A stretch of DNA of 64,000 nt from Diphasiastrum complanatum (taxonomy: Eukaryota > Streptophyta > Lycopodiopsida > Lycopodiales > Lycopodiaceae), in NCBI GenBank assembly GCA_029204225.1, contig CM055093.1, positions 18,960,041-19,024,040 on the forward strand, given 5' to 3'. A program made the position numbers and the translations under genes. This document shows, piece after piece, positions 55,155 to 64,000 of the stretch (within the stretch, counting starts at the first letter, position 1; every line of letters begins with the position of its first letter). The notes below the pieces were generated by a model that saw only the letters and a list, made by a program, of their open reading frames with translations, made no database searches and was not told the origin of the DNA.

Positions 55155-55991
55155 TGTGAAGATTCACACATGTGAGAATGCCCTAATGTGTGAAGTTGAT
55201 CTCCTAAGCTTGGCTCATGCACTATAGATCACCTATCGATTGAAATCCAAGATCAATGACAAGATCTAAGGCAAAAAGACTATTCTACATGCATTCATTC
55301 ATTACCAGAAGGTGTTTCACATGTGTGGAAGACTTCATGAAATAAATTAAGTCTCAAAAAGCTCCTCTCCTCGGGTAGAGAGAGAAAATACCACTTTTGG
55401 GCTCATCTAGAGAGAGAAGCCAATAGAAGCAAAATTGGCAAATCTCCAAATTAACTCAAAAAACTCATAAATCTCTCATACATTAATGAAGGGAATGAAA
55501 GTACATATAGAAACACGTGGATATCCAAGCTTAACTGGACCCCTTAAACATAGCCTCTCTAATCATTATTGGATGTGTGATGTGACATCCCTCACTTTTG
55601 ATTGGACCCTTCCAACACATCTCTCTCTTATGATTGGACCCTTTGACTTTTGCCACCACATAGGGAGCATCACTTATCAAACCTAAACTTGACATGTGTA
55701 AGCAACATAACTATCTCGAGTTACATCACAATTGAATTTTGGCCTAATCATGACAAAACATGTGTACTTGACCATTTGACCTCTAAAGCCAAAATTGGCC
55801 CTATCACCTAGTGATACCAAGATGCTTGACCAGAAATCTTTATGATACCCCTAAAGTCAACATTATAAACTATTTCTAACTATTTTACACAAGTGGGAAC
55901 ATGCTTCACACATGTGAAATGTACTCACAAACATAGAACATAAAACATAAAACATAAATTAACCAAAATAGATTTTTGATAATTTTTCACA
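55155..55991 (-). mobile_element. Copia G 3' LTR
   Basis: An 837-bp LTR, TGTGAAAAATTATC...ATCTTCACA on the minus strand. It is close to the 5' LTR at 58301-59121 apart from small indels. It carries the GGGTAGAGAGAG strip and the paired CACAAGTGGGAACATG/CACACATGTGAAA module (55888-55920). Confidence 0.85.
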
Positions 55992-56003
55992 CTCCTCAAA
56001 AAC
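55992..56003 (-). other. Polypurine tract of copia G
   Basis: The minus strand reads GTTTTTGAGGAG directly before the LTR start. Confidence 0.78.
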
Positions 56004-56107
56004 TAGCTTGGTAAGATCAAGGAGTTTGTGAAACTTTTCTGAGTGGATCCTTTGGTATGCATATGAAGTAAAAAAAACCAGCAAAAGGATCCATCATAGC
56101 AGCACCC

Positions 56108-57121
56108 TCACCATATCCATGATAAGATTTTTTTTGTAGAAATCATTTGCCAACATCTTTGAAGAGCATTCCACCAATTTGCCACTATATCCATGTGCTT
56201 CCTCCATGCTTGATGATGATCTTTGATTTGGAAAATCCATTTGCATGAAGATGGCTGCACCATGATGAAAATCAGAGGCGTCCATGCCTCATAAAGATCA
56301 CAAAAATCATAGAGATCAAAATCATAAGATGAGCAAAAGTGTTGATTATCAAGATTAAGCAAACTAGCTTGACTAGTCCACATACTATGAACTTTATCCA
56401 TGATGGATCTAATCTTGAAATCAAATAGAATCTTGATCTTTTTGAAGTTAAATACTTTCTCAAGGATGTAAGTGTCCTCTTTGGATGCTTCACTTAATCT
56501 CAAGAGAAGTGTACAAAATGCCACAAACCATGTAAAAGCATGATTTTTCAAACTATGAACAACAAGCTCATTCTTGCTCTTACTAGATCCAAGAGCATAC
56601 ACTTGATGAGTCAACCACTTTCTTTCTAAGTAGTCTGGAAACATATCTAAGCCATGAATGACAAGTAATATTTCCATACTAGAGGCATGATACAAGACAA
56701 TCATTACCTCACTCCAACTATGAGATGTAGAAACCTCATAAAAGCAAGATGGTACATCAAGTAATGAAAGAGAAGCATGAGAGAATATGTTGGAGTGAAT
56801 ACCACCTGCAACTTGCCTCTCTTTACCACAAACTTTGAGCCACAAAGACTCAGCCTTTCCCCTTGAAGATCCCTTTGAAACCATGTGTTGAGAAAACTCC
56901 TCCTCAAGCCTTGGGAAATCTCCATCATACACTTGGAATTTTGGTAGATTTGAGAATCCTACCATCATCCTCTTGATTGAAATTGGATCCTCCTTACTCC
57001 TTATGTGCAAAGAAATATTGGCAAAGAAAATGGATCTAAAGATCCCCAAAGTATCAACTATTGCAATCTTCATATGAAGCACTTTTGATAAGACGTAACT
57101 CCAATTAAAGTTTTCAAACAA
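56108..57121 (-). CDS. Unknown ORF in the RT position of copia G
   Basis: A 337-codon open frame, the longest unbroken one in element G. Its start keeps the integrase C-terminal linker (FFANISLHIRSKEDPISIKRMMVGFSN). From about residue 80 (PRLEEEF) it shares no RT or RNase H motif and instead aligns along most of its length with the ORF at 14316-15209 in copia H. Shared blocks: GKEx, FxE, W-S-x-A/V, LERKW/LESKW, HQ-x-YALxxxKSK, HSLK, SEAS/SESS-KDTY, and the end LSWIW/LSRIW. So the G/H group seems to have swapped RT and RNase H for this protein. No transmembrane or catalytic motif is evident. Function unknown. Confidence 0.6.
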   Translation of the reverse strand: MFENFNWSYVLSKVLHMKIAIVDTLGIFRSIFFANISLHIRSKEDPISIKRMMVGFSNLPKFQVYDGDFPRLEEEFSQHMVSKGSSRGKAESLWLKVCGKERQVAGGIHSNIFSHASLSLLDVPSCFYEVSTSHSWSEVMIVLYHASSMEILLVIHGLDMFPDYLERKWLTHQVYALGSSKSKNELVVHSLKNHAFTWFVAFCTLLLRLSEASKEDTYILEKVFNFKKIKILFDFKIRSIMDKVHSMWTSQASLLNLDNQHFCSSYDFDLYDFCDLYEAWTPLIFIMVQPSSCKWIFQIKDHHQAWRKHMDIVANWWNALQRCWQMISTKKILSWIW

Positions 57122-57125
57122 GAAG

Positions 57126-57647
57126 TCATAGCACTATCTTTGCTTCTACATGATGAAATGAAATCATCCAAATGAACAAGATAAGAGAATTGATGAGAAG
57201 TAGACCTCCTTGGCAATAACTCTCCATGTGCTTTGGCAACACTATCTTCATGAGCTTCACCATCTTGGAACATAGATCTTGGAACATATCACACAACAAT
57301 TCATTTGAAACATTTATCTTTATGATATGTAGAGCCATCCTAGCTCTCTTTTTGTGCTTTTGGACCTCTTGGAGCTCTTGAGGCTCTTCCTCAAGTCCTA
57401 GCACAATATTCATCACATCTTGGAGCACCAAAATGGACTCCATTCTAGCCTTCCAAATAGAATAGTTGGAGGTAGATAGTCTATCACTAGATTCCAATAG
57501 AAAGGAACCCATAGATGCCATGTAATAGTGAAGACTCATTATAAAATGTTGCTTCTCTCTCACTATAGGATCCTTGAAAGGTGTACTACCAACTCCTATG
57601 CAAGATCTTGCAACAAAATGTGAGATGGATCTCACTAGCTCTACCAA
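57126..57647 (-). pseudogene. Copia G Gag N-terminus
   Basis: The minus-strand frame contains MASMGSFLLESSDRLSTSNY, the same Gag start as L and K, then WKARMESILVLQDVMNIVLG, KRARMALHIIKINVSNELL, where it breaks off. Most of Gag, protease and integrase are missing. The upstream residues of the open frame belong to the leader, so the start near 57520 is preferred. Confidence 0.8.
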
Positions 57648-58288
57648 TCTCTCTCAAACTAGATCAACCTCTCATCAATTGATGGAGTATAGGCAAAGTT
57701 TGGGTCAAACTATCTTTGGCACATGTGAAACACTCCAAGAATCCACAAATCACTCAAATGCAAGCCAATTGTATGGAAGAAAGTGGCTATGAACTCAAAA
57801 TGATGACTAGATCTCAAATAGATGACATTGGCAAGCCTCTTCTTGAATTTTTTTGGTCAAACTAGCAAGATATGATCAAACCAAATGTGTCCACACAGGT
57901 CTAGGTGCCCTACCTAACCCTCTTCAAAAGCTTACAACTTCTTATTGGCTCTACCAAATGGATTGAAACAAATTGCTACAAAAACTAGACAATAGTAGCT
58001 TTCAAACAAGCTATCTAGCACCAAATCTGGATCTAACTTGGAAGAGAACTTTCCAAATGAACTTGGCTGTACTTTACACATGCTTGAGTAGAGAATTCTG
58101 TACAGTACCTGAAATGATTCAATCATTATGATAATGAACCCTCTTGATCCAAATTTGCTTGAGATAGCATGGGAGATGCAATCAACACTCTCTAGATCTT
58201 GATGTTCATGCAATCAACACTCTCTAGATCTTGATTTTCATGAAAATTTTGAAACTATGGATGATAGATGCATCAAATATTTAGGTAC
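57648..58288 (-). repeat. Copia G leader
   Basis: Related to the leaders at 16705-17306 and 18870-19607, between the primer site and the gag start. No coding content. Confidence 0.7.
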
Positions 58289-58300
58289 GCTCTGATACCA
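58289..58300 (-). other. Primer-binding site of copia G
   Basis: The minus strand reads TGGTATCAGAGC, abutting the 5' LTR at 58301. Confidence 0.85.
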
Positions 58301-59121
58301 TGTGAAAATTCACACATGTGAGAATGTCCTAATGTGTGAAATTGATCTCCTAAGCTTGGCTCATGCACTATAGATCACCTATTGATTGAAATCCAAGATC
58401 AATGACAAGATCTAAGGCAAAAAGACCATTCTACATGCATTCATTCATTACCAAAAGGTGTTTCACATGTGTGGAAGACTCCATGAAATAAACTAAGTCC
58501 TTAAAAGCTCCTCTCCCCGAGTAGAGAGAGAGAAAATACCACTTTTGGGCTCATCCAAAGAGAGAAGGCAATAGAAGCAAAATTGGCAAATCTCCAAATT
58601 GACTCAAAAAACTCATAGACATCTCATACATTAATGAAGGGAATGAAAGTACATATAGAAACTCGTGGAGATCCAAGCTTAATTTTTATTGGACCCCTTA
58701 AACACAACCTTTCTAATCCTATTGGATGTGTGATACAACATCCCTCACTTTTGATTGGACCCTTCCAACACATCTCTCTCTTATGATTGGACCCTTTGAC
58801 TTTTGCCACCACATAGGGTGCATCACTCATCAAACCTTGACATGTGTAAGCAACCTAACTAGCTCAAGCTACATCACAAATTTTGGCCTAATCATGACAA
58901 AACATGTGTACTTGGCCATTTGACCTCTAAAGCAAAAATGGCCCTAATCACCTAGTGACACCAAGATGCTTGACTAGAAATCTTTATGATACCCCTAAAG
59001 TCAACATGATAAACTATTTCTAACTATTTTACACATGTGGAAACATGCTCCACACATGTGAAATGTACTCACAAACATAAAACATAAAATAACCAAGATT
59101 GATTTTTGACAATTTTTCACA
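58301..59121 (-). mobile_element. Copia G 5' LTR
   Basis: An 821-bp LTR with the same ends as the 3' LTR. With 55155-55991, primer site, polypurine tract and near-matching flanks, it defines a structurally complete but non-autonomous copia element of about 3,970 bp, inserted into CACTA transposase sequence. Contains the paired module CACATGTGGAAACATG/CACACATGTGAAA at 59032-59062. Confidence 0.86.
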
Positions 59122-59550
59122 ATATTAACCTTGTAGGTGGATTTCCTCAAAAGAAATAAAAAATAATATATTGGACTCCATGAAAATCCAAATGATCAAA
59201 ATGTATGTTTGTTGGAAAGAGATTTTTCAACTTCCTTTTTGGATATACAAGTTCAGCTTCTAGTGCATTTGGTCGAAGAAGTATCAATTGCAGGACCTGT
59301 GCACACGAGATGAATGTTCTACCTTGAGCGTTTTATGAAAGTTTTGAAGGGCTTTGTGAGACAAAAGGCAAGGCCAGAAGGTGGCATTGAAGAAGGTTGG
59401 CTTATACAAGAATCTTTGTTTTATATCACCGAAATATCTCACAATTGCATCTTGCAAGTCCAAAAATGTGGTGTGAAGAAGAAGATGAACGTATTAAGGG
59501 TGAAGTACCACAAGGATATGGTGTGGAAAATAGACTTTTGAACTAAAAAA
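59122..59550 (+). pseudogene. CACTA transposase, part 2 (DUF4218-type)
   Basis: Plus-strand continuation after the copia insertion: ERDFSTSFLDIQVQLLVHLVEEV, AGPVHTR, then FYLERFMKVLKGFVRQKARPEGGIEEGW and WCEEEDERIKGEVPQGYG. It matches the conserved DUF4218 domain of CACTA proteins (FPP.FFD.M.HL.VHL..E; GPV..RWMY.FER....LK..VRN.ARPEGSI.EGY). One stop replaces the usual Trp region after GPV. Confidence 0.82.
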
Positions 59551-59574
59551 AATTGACACGTTCATACTATATAA

Positions 59575-59820
59575 TTGTGGACAGATGAAAAAGTGACTTC
59601 AAGGTATGAAGAAGCCAAAAGGAAAAGAAACATAACATTGAAACGAAGAAGACATATCAATCGAAGAAGAAGAAGAGCGTTTGAGAACAACGAACCTTTG
59701 GAGCCTTTACTTTCAAAATGCACTCGCGAATGGGTTTTTGATACGATACTAAAAGCATCGAAAAACAGAGAAGAAGTGACTGAATTAGAATGGGAATTTG
59801 TTCGTGGTTGTGAAGGTTAG
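59575..59820 (+). CDS. Arg/Lys-rich small protein beside CACTA remnant
   Basis: An 81-codon plus-strand frame: MWTDEKVTSRYEEAKRKRNITLKRRR and on with a stretch of Arg, then REWVFDTILKASKNREEV. It is highly basic at the N-terminus and acidic at the end. Its position right after the transposase suggests it belongs to the same transposon. I do not recognise the family. Confidence 0.35.
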   Translation: MWTDEKVTSRYEEAKRKRNITLKRRRHINRRRRRAFENNEPLEPLLSKCTREWVFDTILKASKNREEVTELEWEFVRGCEG

Positions 59821-61052
59821 TGTAGTATAAATATTTTTTTGTGAAATTTTGTTTTTGTAGTACTCAATATATAAATAGTATTTTAATTTACATAATTTTT
59901 TTTTGTGTTTTAGTATAAATAATACACTGCCATGTGGGCATATGGACATCATAATTGTGAGTTTAATCTTACTCCTACTCATCCTAACTGCCCTCCTTCC
60001 TTTCATGTTAATCACTCTCTCAAGTAGTCTGCAAAAAAAGAACTATTTTTCAACAGTCTGTATTTTTAGACTGATTGTCGCTACAATCTGCATTTTTACT
60101 CAGGAATTTCCATAGGCGAAAAACCCGACACTGTCGTCTTTCCACCTTCGGGCCATCCTGAGCAACTAAGTGTTTTGCGACACTTGTGCTAAGTCGATTT
60201 TTAGGCCATTTCAGACACTTCCAAAAATGCGACACTGGTTCGCGAATAATGTGACACTCTGCAAAAATACACAGGATTCCAAGTAAAGACTGTCTAAGTC
60301 TTCACGCTCCAATAACAACTGTTCTAATTAGTCAATTAATCAGCTATTAAGCGATCTTGTAAATGTAAAGCTAGAATAATGCAAGATCTGTCTCCCCTGA
60401 TATTCAACCTCCTCTTTTTCTAGTTCTATCTCGTCAAAGGGTCTCAAACCCTCATTATGGCCTTGTACGATCGTAAGAATCTCATCATTTGCAATTGTAT
60501 CTTCTTCTCCCGTCATTTCCATATCATTTGGAACTTGGATGAGTGGTTCAGGTTCTTACAAAACCTCAATTTATTATTTTGCAAGATTGTATATTTTGCA
60601 TTTAATTAAAATTTGGACGAAGTATTGCAAAATATTTTTAAAATTTTACACTAAAATAATACAAAAAATAAAAAAAAATCATTTGTGTGTAATTTGTTAA
60701 TATGTAAAATAGTTGTTAGATCAAGCAAGTGATTGTAAAATTTTAAAAGTTATTTTTTTAAATTAAAAAACAACAAAAAAACACTTTAACATGAATTTTA
60801 TAACGTGTTTATAATTTGATATTTGTATTTTAAGAATCAAGTAAACTAAACAAATCTAGTACTTAAAAAGATCTATTGAATTTCTACCAAATAATATTTA
60901 ACAATAAAATCATTCACCAAAAAAATAATTAAAACATCTAAGAAATAAACATTTTATACAAACATACAATAATTTTTCGAATAAAAGAGATTTCCTTAAG
61001 AATAAAATTTTGTTAAACGTTTTAAATTACAAAGTCTCAAATTTTTACAGAG
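59821..61052. other. AT-rich gene-free stretch
   Basis: No gene recognised. 60116-60260 carries GCGAAAAACCCGACACT, GCGACACT and TTCGCGAA words that recur at 4120-4180 and 30490-30900. 60560-61050 is very AT-rich. A 60-codon minus frame at 60340-60522 has no family. Confidence 0.45.
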
Positions 61053-61767
61053 TCAAAAATTCTCAACCAGATTATTTGGATCTGAAGAAGCAACCCTTGC
61101 AAGCCATGTGTCTGTTGGAGGTGTTGTCCCGTCTTGAATAACAATTTTTTCAATTACATTATATCTTTGCTCAACCACCTCAGTTGGTTCTCCTTCATCA
61201 CCAACAACACCATTGGCAGGTGGTTGAGGCTCCTTAACAAATGGAGCGATATCGTCCTTAGAGGGGCCCAACTTGCCAACTTTTTGAAACTCATCAGACA
61301 AATTATCTGAAATACCAGCTAGCCTCAAAACTTGCTAATTCTATGGCCACAACATGTCTGCCCTTTTGGACAGCACATGCACTGGTAGTGCCACTACCGC
61401 TAAATAAATCCAAAATCCAATCCACCGGATGATAAAACATTTCAATAAATTATTTACAAGTTGTTGTGGCTTTTGATATGGACAAGCCACAGAACCAATC
61501 ATCGAATTTTTAAGCTTTTTGGTCACTGTAGGAAAATCAAAATGATTTCCAAAATCTGTGTTCCCTGCAGTGTTGTAGTGCAACATGGATCTCTTTCCAT
61601 CGATAGAGAAGTTACCGATGCTGAGATATTCGATCTCATTACAGAGACATGCACCACCAGGATTGTGCACAGTTGGTTTGTACCTACAAACATCAAAAGC
61701 AAATAGTCAAAAAATCAAATAACATAACATGTTTAAAATAATCAAAAGACTTGTGTGTGTGTGTGTG

Positions 61768-61817
<50 letters not shown>

Positions 61818-62279
61818 TAATTACAATCATTACTTATCAAACGACGTTCCCTATCCCTGCATTGCATACTTCCAGTAGGGCCTTGTGAACACCTACTTGT
61901 TGCCAACTGGAGTGAAATATTACTGTCCTCCAAAGTGGAGCATTAGTGACCTCCAGAAAACCAACAACGACATCTTCCACTTATGTGTACTTAAACGGGC
62001 GATCATCATTCAATGAGCTCGCAAGTTTAAACCCATAAGGAATGTTAGCGATGCAGAGAGTATAAGATCTTCTTTTACAAACTTGGAGATCTCTCTGGTA
62101 TCACCTTGTTGTATTGTATAAAAACAAGGAGGATCATCAACAAACTTGGGAATAAATGTTTCGATGGGATTATAATCAACGCTTGAGTCTCTAGTCTGTT
62201 GTGATTCTCTATGTTTTTTCTCGGCCTTGGCTTTTTGAAGGTGGGTTCTAAACTATTCAAGAAGCTACCCACCCTTTTT
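61053..62279 (-). pseudogene. DNA N4/N6 methyltransferase (beta-class) relic with intron
   Basis: The minus strand holds the parts of a prokaryote-type DNA methyltransferase. First exon (62279-61865): a KP-rich start, ETFIPKFVDDPPCFYTI, then ANIPYGFK (codons 62032-62046), a variant of the catalytic DPPY/NPPY motif. Second exon (61684-61053): NSMIGSVACPYQKPQQLVNNLI and, in a shifted frame, DWILDLFSGSGTTSACAV (GSGTT codons around 61384-61410), the SAM-binding motif I, then GRHVVAIE and an acidic tail. Catalytic motif before motif I is the beta-class order. Intron borders look spliceosomal (TAAGTAATG donor, TTGATGTTTGTAG acceptor). At least three frameshifts and a stop make it a pseudogene. It could be a captured host gene or a transposon cargo. 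Confidence 0.65.
61752..61814. repeat. (GT)n(AT)n microsatellite
   Basis: GT repeat followed by a run of about 21 AT units, inside the predicted intron of the methyltransferase relic. Confidence 0.9.
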
Positions 62280-62310
62280 ATCTTCTGAACTCTATGAAAA
62301 ATAGAAGTAC

Positions 62311-62548
62311 ACTTATGCTAAGCATGGCTTTGTCAAATGTTTAACTACGAACTTCTGATGAACTTATGCTAAGCATAAATAAAATTTTTAAAAAGAATAA
62401 TTTGAAAAGATTTGAGAACATTAGAAATCCACTTATGCTAAGCATGACATTCAAATGTTAAATTTATTACTAGTGACATGAACTTATGTTGAGCATGAAT
62501 GTTGATTTAAAAAACAATAAACAATAGAAATACACTTGTGCTAAACAT
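62311..62548. repeat. Iterated ACTTATGCTAAGCATG 16-mer
   Basis: Five copies at 62311, 62362, 62431, 62482 and 62533, with spacing 51, 69, 51 and 51 bp. Copies 1-3 keep ACTTATGCTAAGCAT; copies 4 and 5 have two changes each. The core ATGCTAAGCAT is an imperfect palindrome. Copies 1, 3 and 5 share an upstream TAGAARTMC word, and 2 and 4 share TGAACTT, so the unit is a doublet of about 102-120 bp. Confidence 0.8.
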
Positions 62549-62593
62549 GGATGATAATCTTAAAAACAATTATAAAAAAGAGAAGTAAGAAAA

Positions 62594-63264
62594 TTAGAAT
62601 CGAGGACTTCGTCTTGTCGAATTTGGGTTTGTTCTTGTTTTTCTTCCTTTCTTTCGTGAAGAGAGCTTTCTCTTGATCATGCTTCCTTCTCCTTCATCCC
62701 TCATCAGTCTCTCATCAACAACAAGACCGATTGCTTTGTCGAATGTCATATCTGGTAGACTCAGTATGAGCATTCTCAACGGCTGATAGGACGTAGGTAG
62801 AGACTTCATGAAGTACATCAGCTGTTGTGGTGCTGGGACCTGGTGCTCCTGTCCTGATGCAGCGAGTTGAGCGAAGATCGTTCTAATCTTCTCAATGTGC
62901 TGGTCTAATTGGTTGCCATCCCATCGTATGGATTATAGCTGATTGTGAAGATGCATCACTAAAGCTGCAGTCCTCACTTCATACTTCTGTCTTAATCTTT
63001 CCCATGCTGCATGGCTGCTTTCATAGTTTTCAATCTGTATGAGTAAATCTTCGTTAATGGATGAAACGATGATCGCCATTGCACACTCATCCTTTCTGAT
63101 CCATTCAGCTCTCCTCGGGTCTCCCTCTGGAGGCTGCACCTCTGAGAGTTTGGTCACCCACCAGATGCCTTCGCCCTTCAGAAGTGTCTTGATTTTGAAT
63201 TTTCATATCTTGTAGTTTGCGCCATCAAGACTGATTGCTACTCTTGTCTGGATCATTGTAGCCA
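62594..63264 (-). pseudogene. Copia E Gag
   Basis: Minus-strand Gag of the copia D lineage: start MATMIQTRVAI, then LDGANYKI with a stop replacing the Trp that would follow, KTLLKGEGIWWV, KDECAMAIIVSSINEDLLIQI, AAWERLRQKYE, and after another stop YFMKSLPTSYQPLRMLI and a basic end. The zinc knuckle is missing: it stops near 62594 where the iterated repeat begins. Confidence 0.83.
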
Positions 63265-63317
63265 TATTGTGTTGTCTAGAAAATCACTATTTAGATATCA
63301 GTAGTGATAACCTATAG

Positions 63318-63329
63318 GCTCTGATACCA
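63318..63329 (-). other. Primer-binding site of copia E
   Basis: The minus strand reads TGGTATCAGAGC, about five bases from the LTR end. Confidence 0.83.
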
Positions 63330-63334
63330 CGTCG

Positions 63335-64000
63335 TGAACGGGTTTGGTATGTATCGCGAACGTATTTGTTTCTTTGTATTTTCTTTTGCGAAAGCTTACA
63401 AGAGCCTAGACACCCGATTACAGATCATAGAATAGATTTCATTATAGCAATCAAGACAGCGGAAGACAAGGAGATGCGCGAGATGGAGCAAGTATATTAT
63501 CAGTTTAATTTTTAGAGCGAGATGGTCAGTGTCTCGCTCATTGGCGGTCTGACACTCTGCTCTTTCGCTGTGTTCTACTCGTTGGCAGACTTTCATGCAC
63601 AATTATTTTGTTTCTATTCTTTTTCTTTTCTGTTCTACTCACGCACATTCTCTGTGTATATTTTGATCCAAAAAAATAGTCTATATCTCCATTGTGTGGA
63701 GTTTACAAGATAGCTAAACAGAGAATTACAAGAGTAGTTAACGCTAATCAACTAATCAGTTACTCTCCGTTATTGCTAGCCATTTCAGCTGGGTGTGAAG
63801 TTTTAGATTCCACGCCCGTTGAGCCGTTGAGCTGCCAGCTGGCAGCGCGAAAGATTTTCTTTCATTTCGTGTCGTGTCGTGTCTTTTTGGTCATGGAAGC
63901 ATGTTTGACTTTTCACAAATCATTGGACCTTTGAGTTTCGCTTCACTTCGTGTCTTAGGATTTTTGAGGTACGTTGACTTTTGCGAATTGTTCGCCATTC
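63335..64000 (-). mobile_element. Copia E 5' LTR, cut by window end
   Basis: Sequence on the LTR side of the primer site, ending near CCCGTTCA on the minus strand. It contains AGTCTGCCAACGAG and GAGCGAGAC words shared with copia D (28265-28330), and GACACGA/GCGAAA words like those at 27840-28020. The outer end lies beyond the window. Confidence 0.65.

Noticed and set aside
61053-62279. Bacterial contamination carrying a methyltransferase
   Set aside because: The reading is interrupted by an intron with plant-like splice signals and by AT/GT microsatellite, and flanks are plant transposons.
62311-62548. CRISPR-like array
   Set aside because: Repeat copies diverge, spacers are related to one another, the host is eukaryotic and no cas-like gene is near.

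Overview
The window looks like nuclear DNA of a land plant with a repeat-rich genome. The evidence is copia and gypsy LTR retrotransposons primed by plant-type sites (tRNA-Met for copia, tRNA-Asp for one gypsy family), a CACTA-type DNA transposon, and one ordinary plant gene for the nucleoporin NUP50. I cannot name the species. Two unusual pieces, a Penelope/GIPMG-type reverse transcriptase relic and an intron-bearing prokaryote-type DNA methyltransferase relic, would fit a seed-free plant or gymnosperm, but that is inference.

Layout. 1-3065: decayed copia A (minus) with a PPT-LTR-PBS junction and a fused gypsy leader. 3066-3881: Athila/Tat-like LTR. 3882-6120: noncoding, LTR-like, with a copia LTR. 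6121-13435: a mosaic of three gypsy fragments and one copia fragment; 9386-12475 carries an integrase end plus a downstream third ORF (ORF3). 13436-21522: a family of copia elements with CACGTG-rich LTRs (H, I, J, K) around the reverse transcriptase relic at 15690-16720. 21523-22867: ORF3 end, Athila-like LTR and copia A2 LTR. 22868-28584: copia A2 and copia D. 28800-31195: gypsy C. 31196-36415: Athila-like 3' LTR, nearly whole ORF3 and integrase end (minus). 37063-42040: copia L, with a perfect 5-bp target duplication (ATTAC), inserted near an unknown ORF. 42425-47245: copia M and N, head to head. 48050-51250: the NUP50 gene, the only host gene I can call with confidence. 53240-59820: CACTA transposon remnants split by a two-LTR non-autonomous copia (G, 55155-59121). 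61053-62279: broken DNA methyltransferase gene. 62311-62548: iterated 16-mer. 62594-64000: 5' end of copia E.

How parts work together. Almost every transposon ORF is broken, so the window is a nested graveyard around one gene. The most interesting items are the methyltransferase relic, the ORF3 family (three copies, always next to the same LTR or integrase), the non-autonomous copia group (G and H) that shares a long ORF where RT-RNase H should be, and a paired CACGTG-like module kept at the same place in divergent LTRs.
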